DNA of 64,000 bases from Dermacentor variabilis (taxonomy: Eukaryota; Arthropoda; Arachnida; Ixodida; Ixodidae). The position numbers were made by a program, and so were the translations under genes. Each line of letters opens with the position of its first letter. The first letter of the stretch is position 1. The stretch is taken from the NCBI RefSeq assembly GCF_050947875.1, contig NW_027460346.1, forward strand, positions 5,522,000-5,585,999. The letters run 5' to 3'. The notes under the pieces were generated by a model. It searched no databases and was not told the DNA's origin. It worked only from the letters and a program-made list of their open reading frames with translations. Shown here piece by piece: positions 45,246 through 55,861 of the stretch.

Positions 45246-45499
45246 TGTTTTAGAAGCACGGTTTTTTGAGCGGGACTATTTTAGTCGCGGAGGCAATCGG
45301 CTGTAGCGTTTCGGTCATCTGATCATCTCTTTCTCCAGAACAGGAATTGGCCTCCCTGATGCCGCATTCGGCCACTACATCCCAAATGACTCATTCGATC
45401 AACCAACAGCCCTGACCAGCATCCGATCAACGCGGCGGTCAGGCCTGTAACGCACCAGAAGGTGCTAAGAATATCTGGACCCAGACAGGCCGCCAATGG

Positions 45500-47965
45500 A
45501 AACTGACCCTTGCAACGTTTAACACCCGAACACTCTTGAGTGAGGCCAGCTTAGCAGGACTCTGAGGAATTATCAGACATTGTTTGGGATATCATCGGCC
45601 TTAGTGAGATTAGAAGTATTGGCGAGGCTTATACATTGCTGAATAACGGACATGTCCTCTGCTATAGAGGTCTTCTAGATAAGAAGCAATACAGGGTAGG
45701 ATTCCTAATCCATAAGGACATAGCGGGCAACATTGACGAATCCTACAGCATTAATGAGAGGATAGCTGTAGTCGTAATCAAACTTAATAAGAGGTATAGA
45801 TTAAAGGTAGTACACGCTTACGCTCCAACATCCAGTCATGATAATGAGGAAGTAGATCAGTTTTATGAAGATGTTGAGTTAGCACTAGGAAAAGTGCAAA
45901 CTCAATATACTGTAGTAATGGGCGACTTCAATGCAAAAGTGGGGAAAAAGCAGGCGGGTGAACAAGCAATTGGCAACTACGGCGTTGATTCTAGAAATGC
46001 TAGAGGAGAGATGCTGGTAGAATTCGCAGAAAGGAATAAGCTTCAAATAATGAACACCTTTTTCAGGAAGCTTAGCAACAGAAAGTGGACCTGGAAAAGC
46101 CCTAATGGTGACACAAGAAATGAAATTGACTTCATGCTTTCTGCTGATCCAAGCATAGTGCAGGATGTAGAAGTGATAGGTAGGGTAAAGTGCAGTGATC
46201 ATAGGTTAGCGAGGGCTAGGATTCACCTCAATTTGAAAAGAGAAAGAGCAAAACTGGTCAAGAAGAAACAGGTCAACCTAGAGGCAGTAAGGGTAAAAGC
46301 AGACAAATTCAAGCTGGTACGTGCAAACAAATATGCAGCCTTAGAACAGAGAGATGATGATGCTGACATAGAGCTAATGAATGAAACCATAACTAGGTTG
46401 GCTTCGGAGGCAGCGATTGAAGTGGGAGGCAAGGCACCAAGGCAACCAGTAGGCAAGCTCTGCCAAGTAACAAAGGACCTAATAAAGAAACGACAAAAAA
46501 TGAAAGTGTCCAACTCAAGAGATAAGATAGAATTCGCAGAACTGTCAAAACTGATCAACAAGGCAAAAATGAGTGATATTCGAAACTATAACGTGAGAAA
46601 GACTGAAGAAGACGTAAAAAATGGATGCAGCCTGAAATCAGTAAGAAAGAAACTTGGCATAGGACAAACCAAAATGTATGCACTGAAAGATGAGCAGGGT
46701 AATATCATCAGCAATCTCGAAGATATAGTAAAAGCAGAGGAAGAATTCTATACTGACCTGTACAGTACCCAGAGGAGTCAGGATAGCTGAATTAGAAACA
46801 GTAATGAACAGGATACAGAAACGCCTACTATAAGTAGCGATGAGGTCAGAAGGGCATTGCATGACATGAAACGAGGAAAAGTGGCAGGAGAAGATGGAAT
46901 AACAGTCGATTTAAACAAAGGTAGAGGAGACACAATTCTTGGAAAACTGGCGGCTCCTTATGCGAAGTGTCTACCGACTGCAAGGATCCCAGAAAACTGG
47001 AAGAATGTAAACAGCATACTAATACACAAAAAGGGAGGCATTAAAGAATTGACAAATTATATGCCCATTAGCTTACCCCCAGTATTATATGAAATATTTA
47101 CCAAAGTTATATCCAATAGAATATGGGCAACACTGGATTTTAGTCAACCAAGGGAACAGGCTGGCTTCAGGAAGGGATACTCTACAATGGATCACATCCA
47201 TGTCATTAAACAGGTTATCGAGAAAGCCGCAGCGAATAATAAGCCTCTCTATATGGCTTTCATAGATTATGAGAAGGCATTTGATTCAGCAGAGATACCA
47301 ACAGTCATAGCAGCATTACGTAATCAAGGAGTAGAGAACGCTTATGTAATACCTTGGAAAATATTTACAGGGGTTCTACAGCTGCCTTAATTCTACACAA
47401 GAAAAGCAGGAAGATACCTATAAAGAAAGGGTTCAGACAGGGAGACACAATCTCTCCAATGCTATTCACTCCATGCTTGGAATAAGTATTCAAGCTATTA
47501 AACTGGGAAGGCTTAGGAGTAAAGATCGATGGCGAATATCTCAGCAACCTTCAGTTTGCCGATGACGTTGTTCTATTCAGCAACAATGCAGACGAGTTAC
47601 AACAAATGATTGAGGACCTTAACAGAGAGAGTGTATAAGAGTGGGGTTGAATATTAATATGCAGAAGACAAATATAATGATAAATAGCCGGGCAAAGGAA
47701 CAAGAGTTCAGGATCACCAGTCGGACTCTAGAGTCTGTGAAGGAGTATGTTTACCTAGGTCAATAAATCACAGGGAACCCTGATCATGAGAAGGAAATTC
47801 ACAGAAGAATAAAAATGGGTTGGATCGCATACGGCAGACATTGCCAGCTCCTGACTGCAAGATTACCATTATCATTGAAAAGGAAGGTGTACATTCAGTG
47901 CATTTTACCAGTGCTGACATATGGGGCAGAGACTTGGAGATTGACAAAGAAGCTTGAGAGCAAGT
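45500..47965 (+). pseudogene. RTE ORF2: AP endonuclease and reverse transcriptase
   Basis: The open stretch 45636-46790 is the apurinic-like endonuclease (VVMGDFNAKVGKK, EIDFMLSADPSIVQDVEVIG, KCSDHRLARARI) plus linker. A stop after SQDS (46788-46790) breaks the frame. RT resumes at 46857: GKVAGEDGITVDLNKGRG, NYMPISLPPVLYEIFTKVIS (the usual R of NYRPI is M), QAGFRKGYSTMDHI and AFIDYEKAFDS. After further breaks comes LQFADDVVLFSNN, with the catalytic FADD at 47555-47566. The C-terminal block LPVLTYGAETWRLTK ends at the MITE. The family nicks target DNA and reverse-transcribes its own RNA; this copy is inactive. Confidence 0.85.
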
Positions 47966-47968
47966 TAA

Positions 47969-48691
47969 GAGGAAGCTTTAGCTCAAGTGCTCCTATCTAA
48001 ATACATGTAAAAGGAGAATTCGTTTTTCTCGGCAACCACTACACCAAATTTGACGAGGTTTGTTGCATTTAAAAGACAAACTTAAAATCTAGTGACTGTT
48101 GGTTTCGAATTTTTGAGTTAGATCGTTGATTTTTTATTAAAAATTGGCAAAAATAGAAAGTTTTCAAAAAACGAAACTATCAAGTTTACAACTCTGTAAC
48201 TTAACCACTAAAAATGATAATACAATTCTGTGAATTGCATCTAATAGTACATCTAAAGCGGACAAAATTGATATGTTACACATGAATATAAAAAATTTAA
48301 TCATAGGGAAATACAACTTTTGCAAAACCGTTGTAACCAACGTAACAAATTCACGTAAGATGTAAAATGACATATTGAATTTGTCCGCTTTGAATGATCT
48401 AATGGATGCCGTTTACAGAACCGCGATATCGGTTGTTGATGCAGAGCTATGAATTTATAAATTTCGTGCTTCTATTTTTTTCAAACGATCGAATATTTGA
48501 AAATCATTTTAAGACAATTCAAGCCCTAAATCGAAATTCCGCTTCCAACAGTCACTAGAATTTAACTTTCTCTTTCAAATGCGACAAATTTCATCAAAAT
48601 CGGTCCAGGGGTTATCTCATAAAAACGTTTTTGCGTTTTACATGTATTTGAATAGGCCGCGTCGGAGTTGGGCCCGAGCTAAAGCTTCCTC
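47969..48691. mobile_element. TTAA-type foldback MITE (723 bp)
   Basis: The ends GAGGAAGCTTTAGCTC and GAGCTAAAGCTTCCTC are exact inverse complements, with TTAA at 47965-47968 and 48692-48695. Removing it restores the RTE frame ...LESK LRTAQRAMER. The inner halves are also inverse relatives (acatgtaaaa / ttttacatgt; ctagtgactgttgg / ccaacagtcactag), so nearly the whole element folds on itself. TTAA targets point to a piggyBac-type transposase supplied elsewhere. Confidence 0.85.
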
Positions 48692-48695
48692 TTAA

Positions 48696-48960
48696 GGACC
48701 GCGCAAAGAGCGATGGAACGAAAATTGCTAGGCATAACGTTAAGAGACAGAAAGAGAGTGGTTTGGATCAGAGAGCAAACGAATATAGATGACATTCTAA
48801 TTGACATCAACAAAAAAGTGGAGCTGGGCAGGTCATGTAATGCGCTGATTAGATAACCGTTGGACCATTAGGGTTACAGAATGGGTACCAAGAGAAGGGA
48901 AACGCAATCGAGGACGTCAGAAGACTAGGTGGAGCGATGAAATTAGGAAATTCGCGGGCG
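48696..48960 (+). pseudogene. RTE ORF2 C-terminal piece between MITE and LINE
   Basis: Continues TAQRAMERKLLGITLRDRKR and TNIDDILIDINKK, then frameshifts, to GRQKTRWSDEIRKFAGA at the LINE insertion (CTAG, 48961-48964). The last ~95 bases of the same LINE lie at 57231-57323. Confidence 0.8.
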
Positions 48961-49111
48961 CTAGTTTATTTATTTATTTATTTATTTCATGTACCCTCAG
49001 CGCCATTGGCATTGGAGAGGGGAGTGGTTACAGGCATACAAAACAAGAAAAAATAGGAAATGTGATACAAGGAATAGGAGTATTGCAATAAAAGTTAACA
49101 GGTGCGTCTAC

Positions 49112-50803
49112 TCATACAATATTAGCTAAGGCGTTCTTGAAAAGTTGGTAATCTTTGATGGTGGCTGTCAGTGCGGGAAGGTGATTCCACTCTGCTGCTG
49201 TACGAGGTATAAATGACTGGAAGAAAGCGTTAGTTCTACAAAATGGGACACCGACCTTGTAGGCATGATCTAATCGAGATGATAGGTGACGTGGGGGAGG
49301 GATTAATTCGCTACGCAGGTGTGGATGATGAGACATCTTATGGAACAGACAGATACGAAACGCTTTGCGACGTGAGGCTAGGGATGGTAGATTAAGGCTT
49401 GATTTCATTAAAGATATGCTAGCGGTCCTGTTATAGTTGGAAAGAATGAAGCGAACCGAGTTATTTTGGACCATTTCTAGTGAATGTATTAGGTTTTCAT
49501 GATGAGGGTCCCAGATGGATGCGGCGTACTCTAGTTTCGGACGTATTAATGTTTTGTACAACAGCAGTTTGAGGGAAGAGGGCGCTTTAAAAAAGTTGCG
49601 GCGGATATAACCAAGCATACGATTAGCATTGTTAATTATGTATGTGATATGTGCAGACCAAGTGAGAGTGGAAGTGATGTGTACACCAAGGTACTTGTAT
49701 GAGCCTACCGATTCTAAGAGGACATGATCTAAGGAATAAGTGGGGATACTGTTGCAAGTTCTTGATACACGAAGAGATTTACATTTTGTGATGTTAAGTT
49801 CCATTAGCCATGTTTTACACCACGATGAAATAGCGTTCAGGTCAGTCTGAAGAGCGGTTACATCGTCACTGCTTGTTATTTCTCTGAAGGTTACGCAGTC
49901 ATCCGCAAATAAATGGATATGAGAGGAAAGAGAAGAAGGCAAGTCGTTGATGTAGATTAGAAAAAGAAGAGGCCCGAGGACGGAGCCTTGTGGGACGCCG
50001 GAATGGACAGGGTTTGAGTGAGAGTTAAGTTTATTAGCTGACACGTATTGTGAACGGTTTTTAAGGAAACACTCAATCCAAGCAAGAAGTTTGGGGTCAA
50101 TGTTCATGAGCTGTAGTTTGTGAAGTAGCAGTTTGTGAGACACTTTATCGAAAGCTTTGGAGTAGTCTAGGAAAATGCAATCCGCCATTGAACGAGTATC
50201 AAGAATTAGGTGTAGCTTATGTATGAAGGAAGCCAGCTGCGTTTCACAAGAATATGTTTTTCGAAAGCCACGCTGTGAACTTGAAAAAAATGAATTTGAC
50301 TCAAGAAAGTTAGCAAGCTGTGAATATAGGATATGTTCTAATATTTTGCATGGGATACTGGTTAGTGAAATAGGCCGATAATTGAGAGGAGAATGCTTAT
50401 CACCTGATTTATAAAGTGGAATCACCTTACCGACTTTCCAATCAAGGGGCAGGTATCCTGTGTCAAGCGACTGTTGAAAAAGTTTTGCTAGTAAAATAGA
50501 TGAATAAACAACAGTGCTGTGCAAAAATTTCACGGAAATTAGGTCATGGCCAGGAGCAGAGAAGAGACGCAATGATTTAATCGCGGTTTCGATGCCACAG
50601 GGTTCAATTGTAATTGGAAACATAGCCTGGTAATCATAACAAGGTGCAGTGGGTGGGGAAACATTACAGGTTACAGAAAAGTTTTGGATAAATGTTTCAT
50701 TGAGGACGGATGCGATATGATCACAGGGTATGGCATTCCCAGAGTTATCTACAAGAGTTATGGTGGGATCATCTTTTTGGTTAATAACGCGCCAGAATTT
50801 TTT
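49112..50803 (-). pseudogene. LINE A reverse transcriptase
   Basis: Open from about 50800 to the stop at 49112. FWRVINQKDDPTITLVDNSG (linker), then GKVIPLYKSGDKHSPLNYRP, QRGFRKTYSCETQLASF, DCIFLDYSKAFDKVSHKLLL, SGVPQGSVLGPLLFLIYIND and HLFADDCVTFREI (catalytic FADD), followed by the thumb YKYLGVHITSTLTWSAHI and the C terminus FFQSFIPRTAAEWNHLP. All RT blocks are intact over ~560 codons. The piece is functional-looking but cut off from its endonuclease by LINE B. Confidence 0.85.
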
Positions 50804-53690
50804 TATTATTTATTTATTTATTGATACTGCGGTCCTGTTTCCAGGACCTTAGCAGGGTGCATACAAAGTGAAAACATCCAAGTAAATATACAGCGATACA
50901 TAACATAGGTCACTCGCGATGTACAAATGCAAGCAGTTACTGAATAACACACAGTAAATCACTCGCTACATAAACATAGGTGCGACTCAAATAATGGCAA
51001 TGAGCATTGAGTTACAACGTCAACAGTAAGATTATTCCATTCAACAATAGTTCTGGGGAAAAAGGAAAATTTGAAGCAATTCTTTTTAGTAATTAACGGT
51101 GTTATTGTCTGTGAGTGTCGATGACGTGTAGCATAACCAGTAGAGAAAGTGATAAAGCGTGATGTATCAATGTTGTAGTGCCCCTTTATGAGCTGAAATA
51201 AAAACTTTAAACGGCATGTTTGGTTCCTTTGTGTTACAGGTGGCAATCCACTTCTCTTGAGAAGCTCCGTAACTGAAGTGCGGCCATACGAATTATATAT
51301 GAATCGTACTGCCCTTTTTTGAACTTTTTCTAGTTTAGTAATGTTTCTTTTAGTAAAGGGATCCCATATGACAATTGCGTATTCCAACATTGGGCGAATG
51401 ATGGCATTGTAAGAAAGAAAACGCACAGGAGGCGTAGCGAATTTTAGAGAGCGTCTTAGGAAAAATAGTTTTCGAAGGCAGTTTGACGTGACAATGTCAA
51501 CATGTTTGTTCCATGAGAGAGTGTTAGTAATCCAGAGGCCAAGGTATTTATATGCGGTTACCTCAGAAAGCATGATGTTTTCGGCATTGTAGTTGTACAA
51601 TAAAGGCTTGTTTTTTAACGATATTCTCATAAAGACAGTTTTATCGAAGTTAATTTCCATTTGCCAATCATTGCACCATGTTACTATGCTTTTAAAGGCA
51701 TCATTCAGTCTAATTTGATCGTCAACAGAGGAAATTTTTTCGTACAGAACACAGTCATCAGCGTACAACCTAATACCCACAGAAATCTGATCCACAATGT
51801 CATTTATGTAAAGTAAAAACAGAAGCGGACCAAGAACTGATCCTTGGGGGACGCCGGAATCAACGGGCACCTTATCTGAACTGGCTGAATTTAGTGTTAC
51901 AAACTGACGTCGGTTAGTCAAATAACTCTTTATCCAGGCGAGTAGTTTGTTATTTTGCAGAATGTAGCTTAGCTTATGCAACAATTTGTTATGCGAGACT
52001 TTATCAAACGCCTTACGGAAATCCATGAAAATTACGTCTGTTTGTTTACCCTCGTTTATGGCTGCTGCAAAGTCATGAATGATTTCTGCAAGTTGAGTAT
52101 TAGTTGAAAATCTTCGCCTAAAGCCGTGCTGCATGCAGGTAAGTAGCTTATGTTCTTCAATAAAAGCAGTTATATGTTTGTGAATAATATGCTCTAATAT
52201 TTTACAAGCTGTTGAGGTTAGCGAAATTGGACGATAATTCTGAATGAGTGTTTTGTCACCAGATTTGTGTAAAGGCACGATTCTGGCATCCCGCCAATCA
52301 TCAGGTACTGCAGCTTCGTTTAAACACCTAGTGTACAGAACATGTAAGTATTTTGCACACCACTCAGCATAACGTTTCAAGAAAGCATTTGGGATATTGT
52401 CTGGTCCAGGAGATTTTTTTACCTCAAGGTTCAACAGCAGGTTTAAAATGCCATGTTCACTTATTACGACATCAGGAATAGGAGGTACGGACACTTCAAA
52501 AGGCGGAAGACGGCCGTCATCTTGCGTAAATATTTCTCTGAAATTTTTATTGAATGCCATCGAAGCCCCTGCATCATCCTGCACGCAGCCACCATAAACT
52601 ACACGTCCGTCGTTAGAGCGAGACTTCGGGCTCACCAATCTCCAAAATTTTTCAGGTGACCTTTTGATAATGGATGGCAGTGTTATATCGAAATAGTTTT
52701 TCTTATCATGCGCAATCTTGTTCTTCACCTCCTCCGATATCTGTTCGACCATTAGTTTCGAGTCAGACCTGTTTGTCGTTCTCGCCCTCTTTTTTAGGCG
52801 TTTCAATTTTCGCTGCAGCTGCAGCGTTACTCGACTTATCCATGGATTTCGAAAGTTATGTTTTTTAGCTATCCTTGGCACGAAACGCTGAATGCATTCA
52901 TGAATTACCCCCTTGAAGAAAAGCCACAAATCATTTACCGAACAAGTGCTGTTTCTGAAAGAGTCATAATTAAAACTGAGAGTATCAAGAATAGACTCGT
53001 CTTCTGCTTTAGAAAAATTAGGAAACAACTTGACATTGCCTCGCTGTTCCAATGCGACGCCCTCTAACGTCAAGACTACTGCTTTGTGATCTGAAATGCC
53101 GGAGGTGACGCTGCAGATCACTTTGTCTTTAATATTCCCACTTATAAGGAACAGATCAAGGACTGACTCAGAGCATTTCTGAATTCTGGTTGCCTCATTT
53201 ACAACTTGCAAGAGGTCGAAGTTGAACACAATGTTTAACATTTCATTCTCGACACTTTTGGCACTGGTTATCGAAAAGGTGTTCCAGAGCAGATTGGGAA
53301 GGTTAAAATCACCTGCCAGAATCAGTTTGTCTTCAGGCTTTACGTGGCGATGCATATACTGTTTAAGCTGTTCAAATATTGTGGCAGGTGAATTCGGAGG
53401 CCTGTAAACTGCTCCTAAAAGGTAGCAGACTTTATTTATGTAAAGTTTGCAAAATAGGCTTTCCACGCCTGTTACGTCAGGCATTGCTATAACATGTAAT
53501 GAAGATTTGAAAAGAACCGCTACGCCTCCTCCTCTTCGATCACGATCTTTTCGAAAAACGTTGTAGTTTCTTGGAACGAACTCACTGTCAAAAACGTCTT
53601 CGTTCAGCCACGTTTCTGTGAGCACAACTAAATCAGGATCGTGGCAGACCAAAAGCGCCTCAAGGGACTCGATCTTGGTATCATTTGTTA
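50804..53690 (-). mobile_element. CR1-like LINE 'B' inside LINE A, 5'-truncated
   Basis: The minus-strand element enters in the endonuclease domain at about 53690 and ends with a 3' region (50958-50804) and a (TAAA)n tail (50804-50825). It is related to, but distinct from, LINE A (compare LYADDCVLY with LFADDCVTF). LINE A coding sequence resumes on both sides. Confidence 0.8.
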
Positions 53691-54333
53691 ACATGGACGG
53701 CAGCGTGTGACATAAAAAATTGTTTCTGGCGTTTCTTAGCGCTGATACATATTCGCTTGAAGCCAATCGGTAGGCGCTCCAACGAGCTTCACTCGAGGAA
53801 AACTTTGCCGACCTGTACAATCGACTCTTTTTATTTGATAACCGTCTTATATGAACATTATACCAGGGAGCGTCTGACTTGCTAGTTACGATGCGAATGG
53901 GAATGTACTTGTTGGTTAGGTAAGTAACTTTTTCTACGAAGATTGCCCAGTTAGTTTCTACTGTACGGCTGTCGAAATCCTGCAGGAAAACATCAAGCAA
54001 TGAGCATAATTCTCTATTAATCGCGTCAAAGTCTGCTTTATTGTAATTACAGATGGTTACAGTCCTTTTGGTATGTTTAGGTTGTGCGAGATTTAAGTGA
54101 AAAAAGAGTAAAGAGTGGTCGCTCATTCCTGGAACGTGAGTGATGTTGGAAACTAGGTCGGGCTGTGAAGTGAGAACAAGGTCAAGGGTATTAGCAGCAG
54201 AGTCTGTGGTTCTAGTCGGTTCAGTTACAAGCTGTTTGAGAGAAAAGAGGGAGCACATTTCTAAAAATTCTTTAGCTAGCGTGGAAGGTGGGTGTATCGT
54301 GGGGACAGTGTTAGACCAGGTTATGTTTGGCAT
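50959..54333 (-). CDS. Chimeric 1124-codon frame: LINE A endonuclease C-part fused to LINE B endonuclease-RT
   Basis: An uninterrupted frame. Residues 1 to ~214 belong to LINE A (end of its endonuclease with MSDHSLLFFHLNL, then linker). From ~215 LINE B begins: DLVVLTETWLNEDVFDSEFV, YRPPNSP, LILAGDFNLPNLLW and GISDHKAVVLTL (endonuclease catalytic blocks). RT follows with DARIVPLHKSGDK, NYRPISLTSTACKILEHIIH, HGFRRRFSTNTQLAEII, DVIFMDFRKAFDKVSH, VPQGSVLGPLLFLLYINDIV and IRLYADDCVLYEKI. The C terminus FPRTIVEWNNL ends at 50959. LINE B is therefore open from its endonuclease through RT, suggesting recent arrival. Its ORF2 N terminus and ORF1 are missing. The fusion is an accident of nesting, not a known protein. 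Confidence 0.8.
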   Translation of the reverse strand: MPNITWSNTVPTIHPPSTLAKEFLEMCSLFSLKQLVTEPTRTTDSAANTLDLVLTSQPDLVSNITHVPGMSDHSLLFFHLNLAQPKHTKRTVTICNYNKADFDAINRELCSLLDVFLQDFDSRTVETNWAIFVEKVTYLTNKYIPIRIVTSKSDAPWYNVHIRRLSNKKSRLYRSAKFSSSEARWSAYRLASSEYVSALRNARNNFLCHTLPSMLTNDTKIESLEALLVCHDPDLVVLTETWLNEDVFDSEFVPRNYNVFRKDRDRRGGGVAVLFKSSLHVIAMPDVTGVESLFCKLYINKVCYLLGAVYRPPNSPATIFEQLKQYMHRHVKPEDKLILAGDFNLPNLLWNTFSITSAKSVENEMLNIVFNFDLLQVVNEATRIQKCSESVLDLFLISGNIKDKVICSVTSGISDHKAVVLTLEGVALEQRGNVKLFPNFSKAEDESILDTLSFNYDSFRNSTCSVNDLWLFFKGVIHECIQRFVPRIAKKHNFRNPWISRVTLQLQRKLKRLKKRARTTNRSDSKLMVEQISEEVKNKIAHDKKNYFDITLPSIIKRSPEKFWRLVSPKSRSNDGRVVYGGCVQDDAGASMAFNKNFREIFTQDDGRLPPFEVSVPPIPDVVISEHGILNLLLNLEVKKSPGPDNIPNAFLKRYAEWCAKYLHVLYTRCLNEAAVPDDWRDARIVPLHKSGDKTLIQNYRPISLTSTACKILEHIIHKHITAFIEEHKLLTCMQHGFRRRFSTNTQLAEIIHDFAAAINEGKQTDVIFMDFRKAFDKVSHNKLLHKLSYILQNNKLLAWIKSYLTNRRQFVTLNSASSDKVPVDSGVPQGSVLGPLLFLLYINDIVDQISVGIRLYADDCVLYEKISSVDDQIRLNDAFKSIVTWCNDWQMEINFDKTVFMRISLKNKPLLYNYNAENIMLSEVTAYKYLGLWITNTLSWNKHVDIVTSNCLRKLFFLRRSLKFATPPVRFLSYNAIIRPMLEYAIVIWDPFTKRNITKLEKVQKRAVRFIYNSYGRTSVTELLKRSGLPPVTQRNQTCRLKFLFQLIKGHYNIDTSRFITFSTGYATRHRHSQTITPLITKKNCFKFSFFPRTIVEWNNLTVDVVTQCSLPLFESHLCLCSE

Positions 54334-54338
54334 ATTAA

Positions 54339-55397
54339 AGGGACACTAAAGGTTACCAGAAACTCCAGTTAAAGTGGTAGAGCAATGTTCTAGAACGTCT
54401 AAGGCGTCAATATAATCGCGGACAGAGCTTTAGTAACCGAGAAATTGAGGTAAATGCATGACACGATTTGAGACCCCCCAGCGACATTCCGGTACTAGCC
54501 CGATGACGAAAGGACTCCTCATAATTTGTGTTACTAATACTCAACTACTCGTATTAAAAATATCATTTCATTCGATTATAAGACGGAAAAAAATGCTACT
54601 TGTCTAAGTCTATTCGATTCTAAGAAAAAATAACATATTGACGTTACCCTTCAGTAATATGGGTGGTCGAAAGGTTTCGTTTTCGCTCGATTCCGCGCGC
54701 TCGACTCTGCGCCGCGCACGCTTTGGAGTTTCAGTAGTTTCGTTATCGCGTCGTGCTGTGAGGGTTCTGCTGGCTCGCGAAACTTTCATTTGGAACAAGC
54801 AGCGAGAATGCCACGTCCATGTGATGTCGTGGGAAGCCCTCGTTGCTTTCCCGCTCCGAAGAGCCGGTGTCGAGGCCGCCGTCGTAGCACGCAACGACGC
54901 CGGCAGCGCGAGCCCTCAGCAGCAGGTCGCGCTCATCAGTGCTCAAATCGCTGAAGTTGAGCTCACCATCGCGAGCCAATCTGTCATTGTCAGGGTCCAT
55001 TGCGACGAGCGTCGAAGTTTGCGTCATAGAATGAAGTACCAGCTTATGGTCGCGCGTTTCTCCTTCCGCTAGCCACCATACTCCCGCTTTCGCTCTGCTG
55101 TCGGCTCTGTCTTGGCTCTGTTTCTGGCCGCGCATTTGCGTTTTGCGCAGAAAAGCCGTAGCGCCCTCTGCGGACGCCGTTCTACTCACCGATGGCGCAA
55201 CGTCACTATGAGACCATGATGTCAGTACTCCTCGATCGGAGGGCGGGCGATTTGAACTGCGCTAGAGGTACGCGGACGCTTCAGAACGCATTTTCTCTTA
55301 AATTAAGTCTCTCCTTGGCACGAAACAAGCGTTTCGAGGTTTCTGGGATGATATTTCAACAGTCCACGTTGACTTAATAGTAACCTTTAGTGTCCCT
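54339..55397. mobile_element. TTAA-type DNA element (1059 bp)
   Basis: Ends AGGGACACTAAAGGTTACC and AGTAACCTTTAGTGTCCCT (inverted), with TTAA at 54335-54338 and 55398-55401. It splits the LINE A endonuclease at its GDFN motif: LLLLGDF on one side and N-MPNITW on the other. A 148-codon minus frame (54743-55189) includes LNFSDLSTDERDLLLRARAA; its origin is unknown. No transposase is present, so it is non-autonomous. Confidence 0.8.
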
Positions 55398-55401
55398 TTA
55401 A

Positions 55402-55861
55402 AATCACCAAGCAAAAGTAATGGGCAGTTTGGGTAACGGGATGAAACGATGTTAACAACATCGTGTAATTCATTTACGAAGTTCTGTGTATAGGTAGGGG
55501 GCCGATAACAGACCCCAATAATAACTTTTTTATGATTTAGGGCGACGCATGCCCAGACAGTTTCTAAAGGGGTGTTGACGTGGATGCACTGTGAAGCGCA
55601 ATTTTTCGTGATAGCGAGCAGTACGCCTCCTCCTTGTCGCCCAATGCGATCGCAGCGATAGATGGAGAAATTATTTGCAATAAGAAAGAGTTCGTGGTCT
55701 TGAATTTCAGGACGTAACCAGGTTTCAGTTAATACTATGATATCAGCGCTGCAGGTGTCGATGGCGGAGTTAAGGCAGTCACGTTTGCTGATCATACTGC
55801 GGATGTTAGTAAAAAGAACGGATATCTGCGAAAAAGAGCGTTCACATCCCCTCGCGTGTCC
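55402..55861 (-). pseudogene. LINE A ORF2 N-terminal endonuclease
   Basis: FSQISVLFTNIRSMISKRDC, then ADIIVLTETWLRPEI, YRCDRIGRQGGGVLLAI, VIIGVCYRPPTYT and CPLLLLGDF. These are the E and D blocks of the apurinic-type endonuclease. The first methionine is at 55795, but coding-like sequence extends upstream to the ORF1 stop. It is cut at the TTAA element. Confidence 0.8.

Noticed and set aside
54743..55189. 148-codon frame inside the TTAA element as a host gene
   Set aside because: Confined within the element's terminal repeats, with no recognised domain; described as part of the element only.
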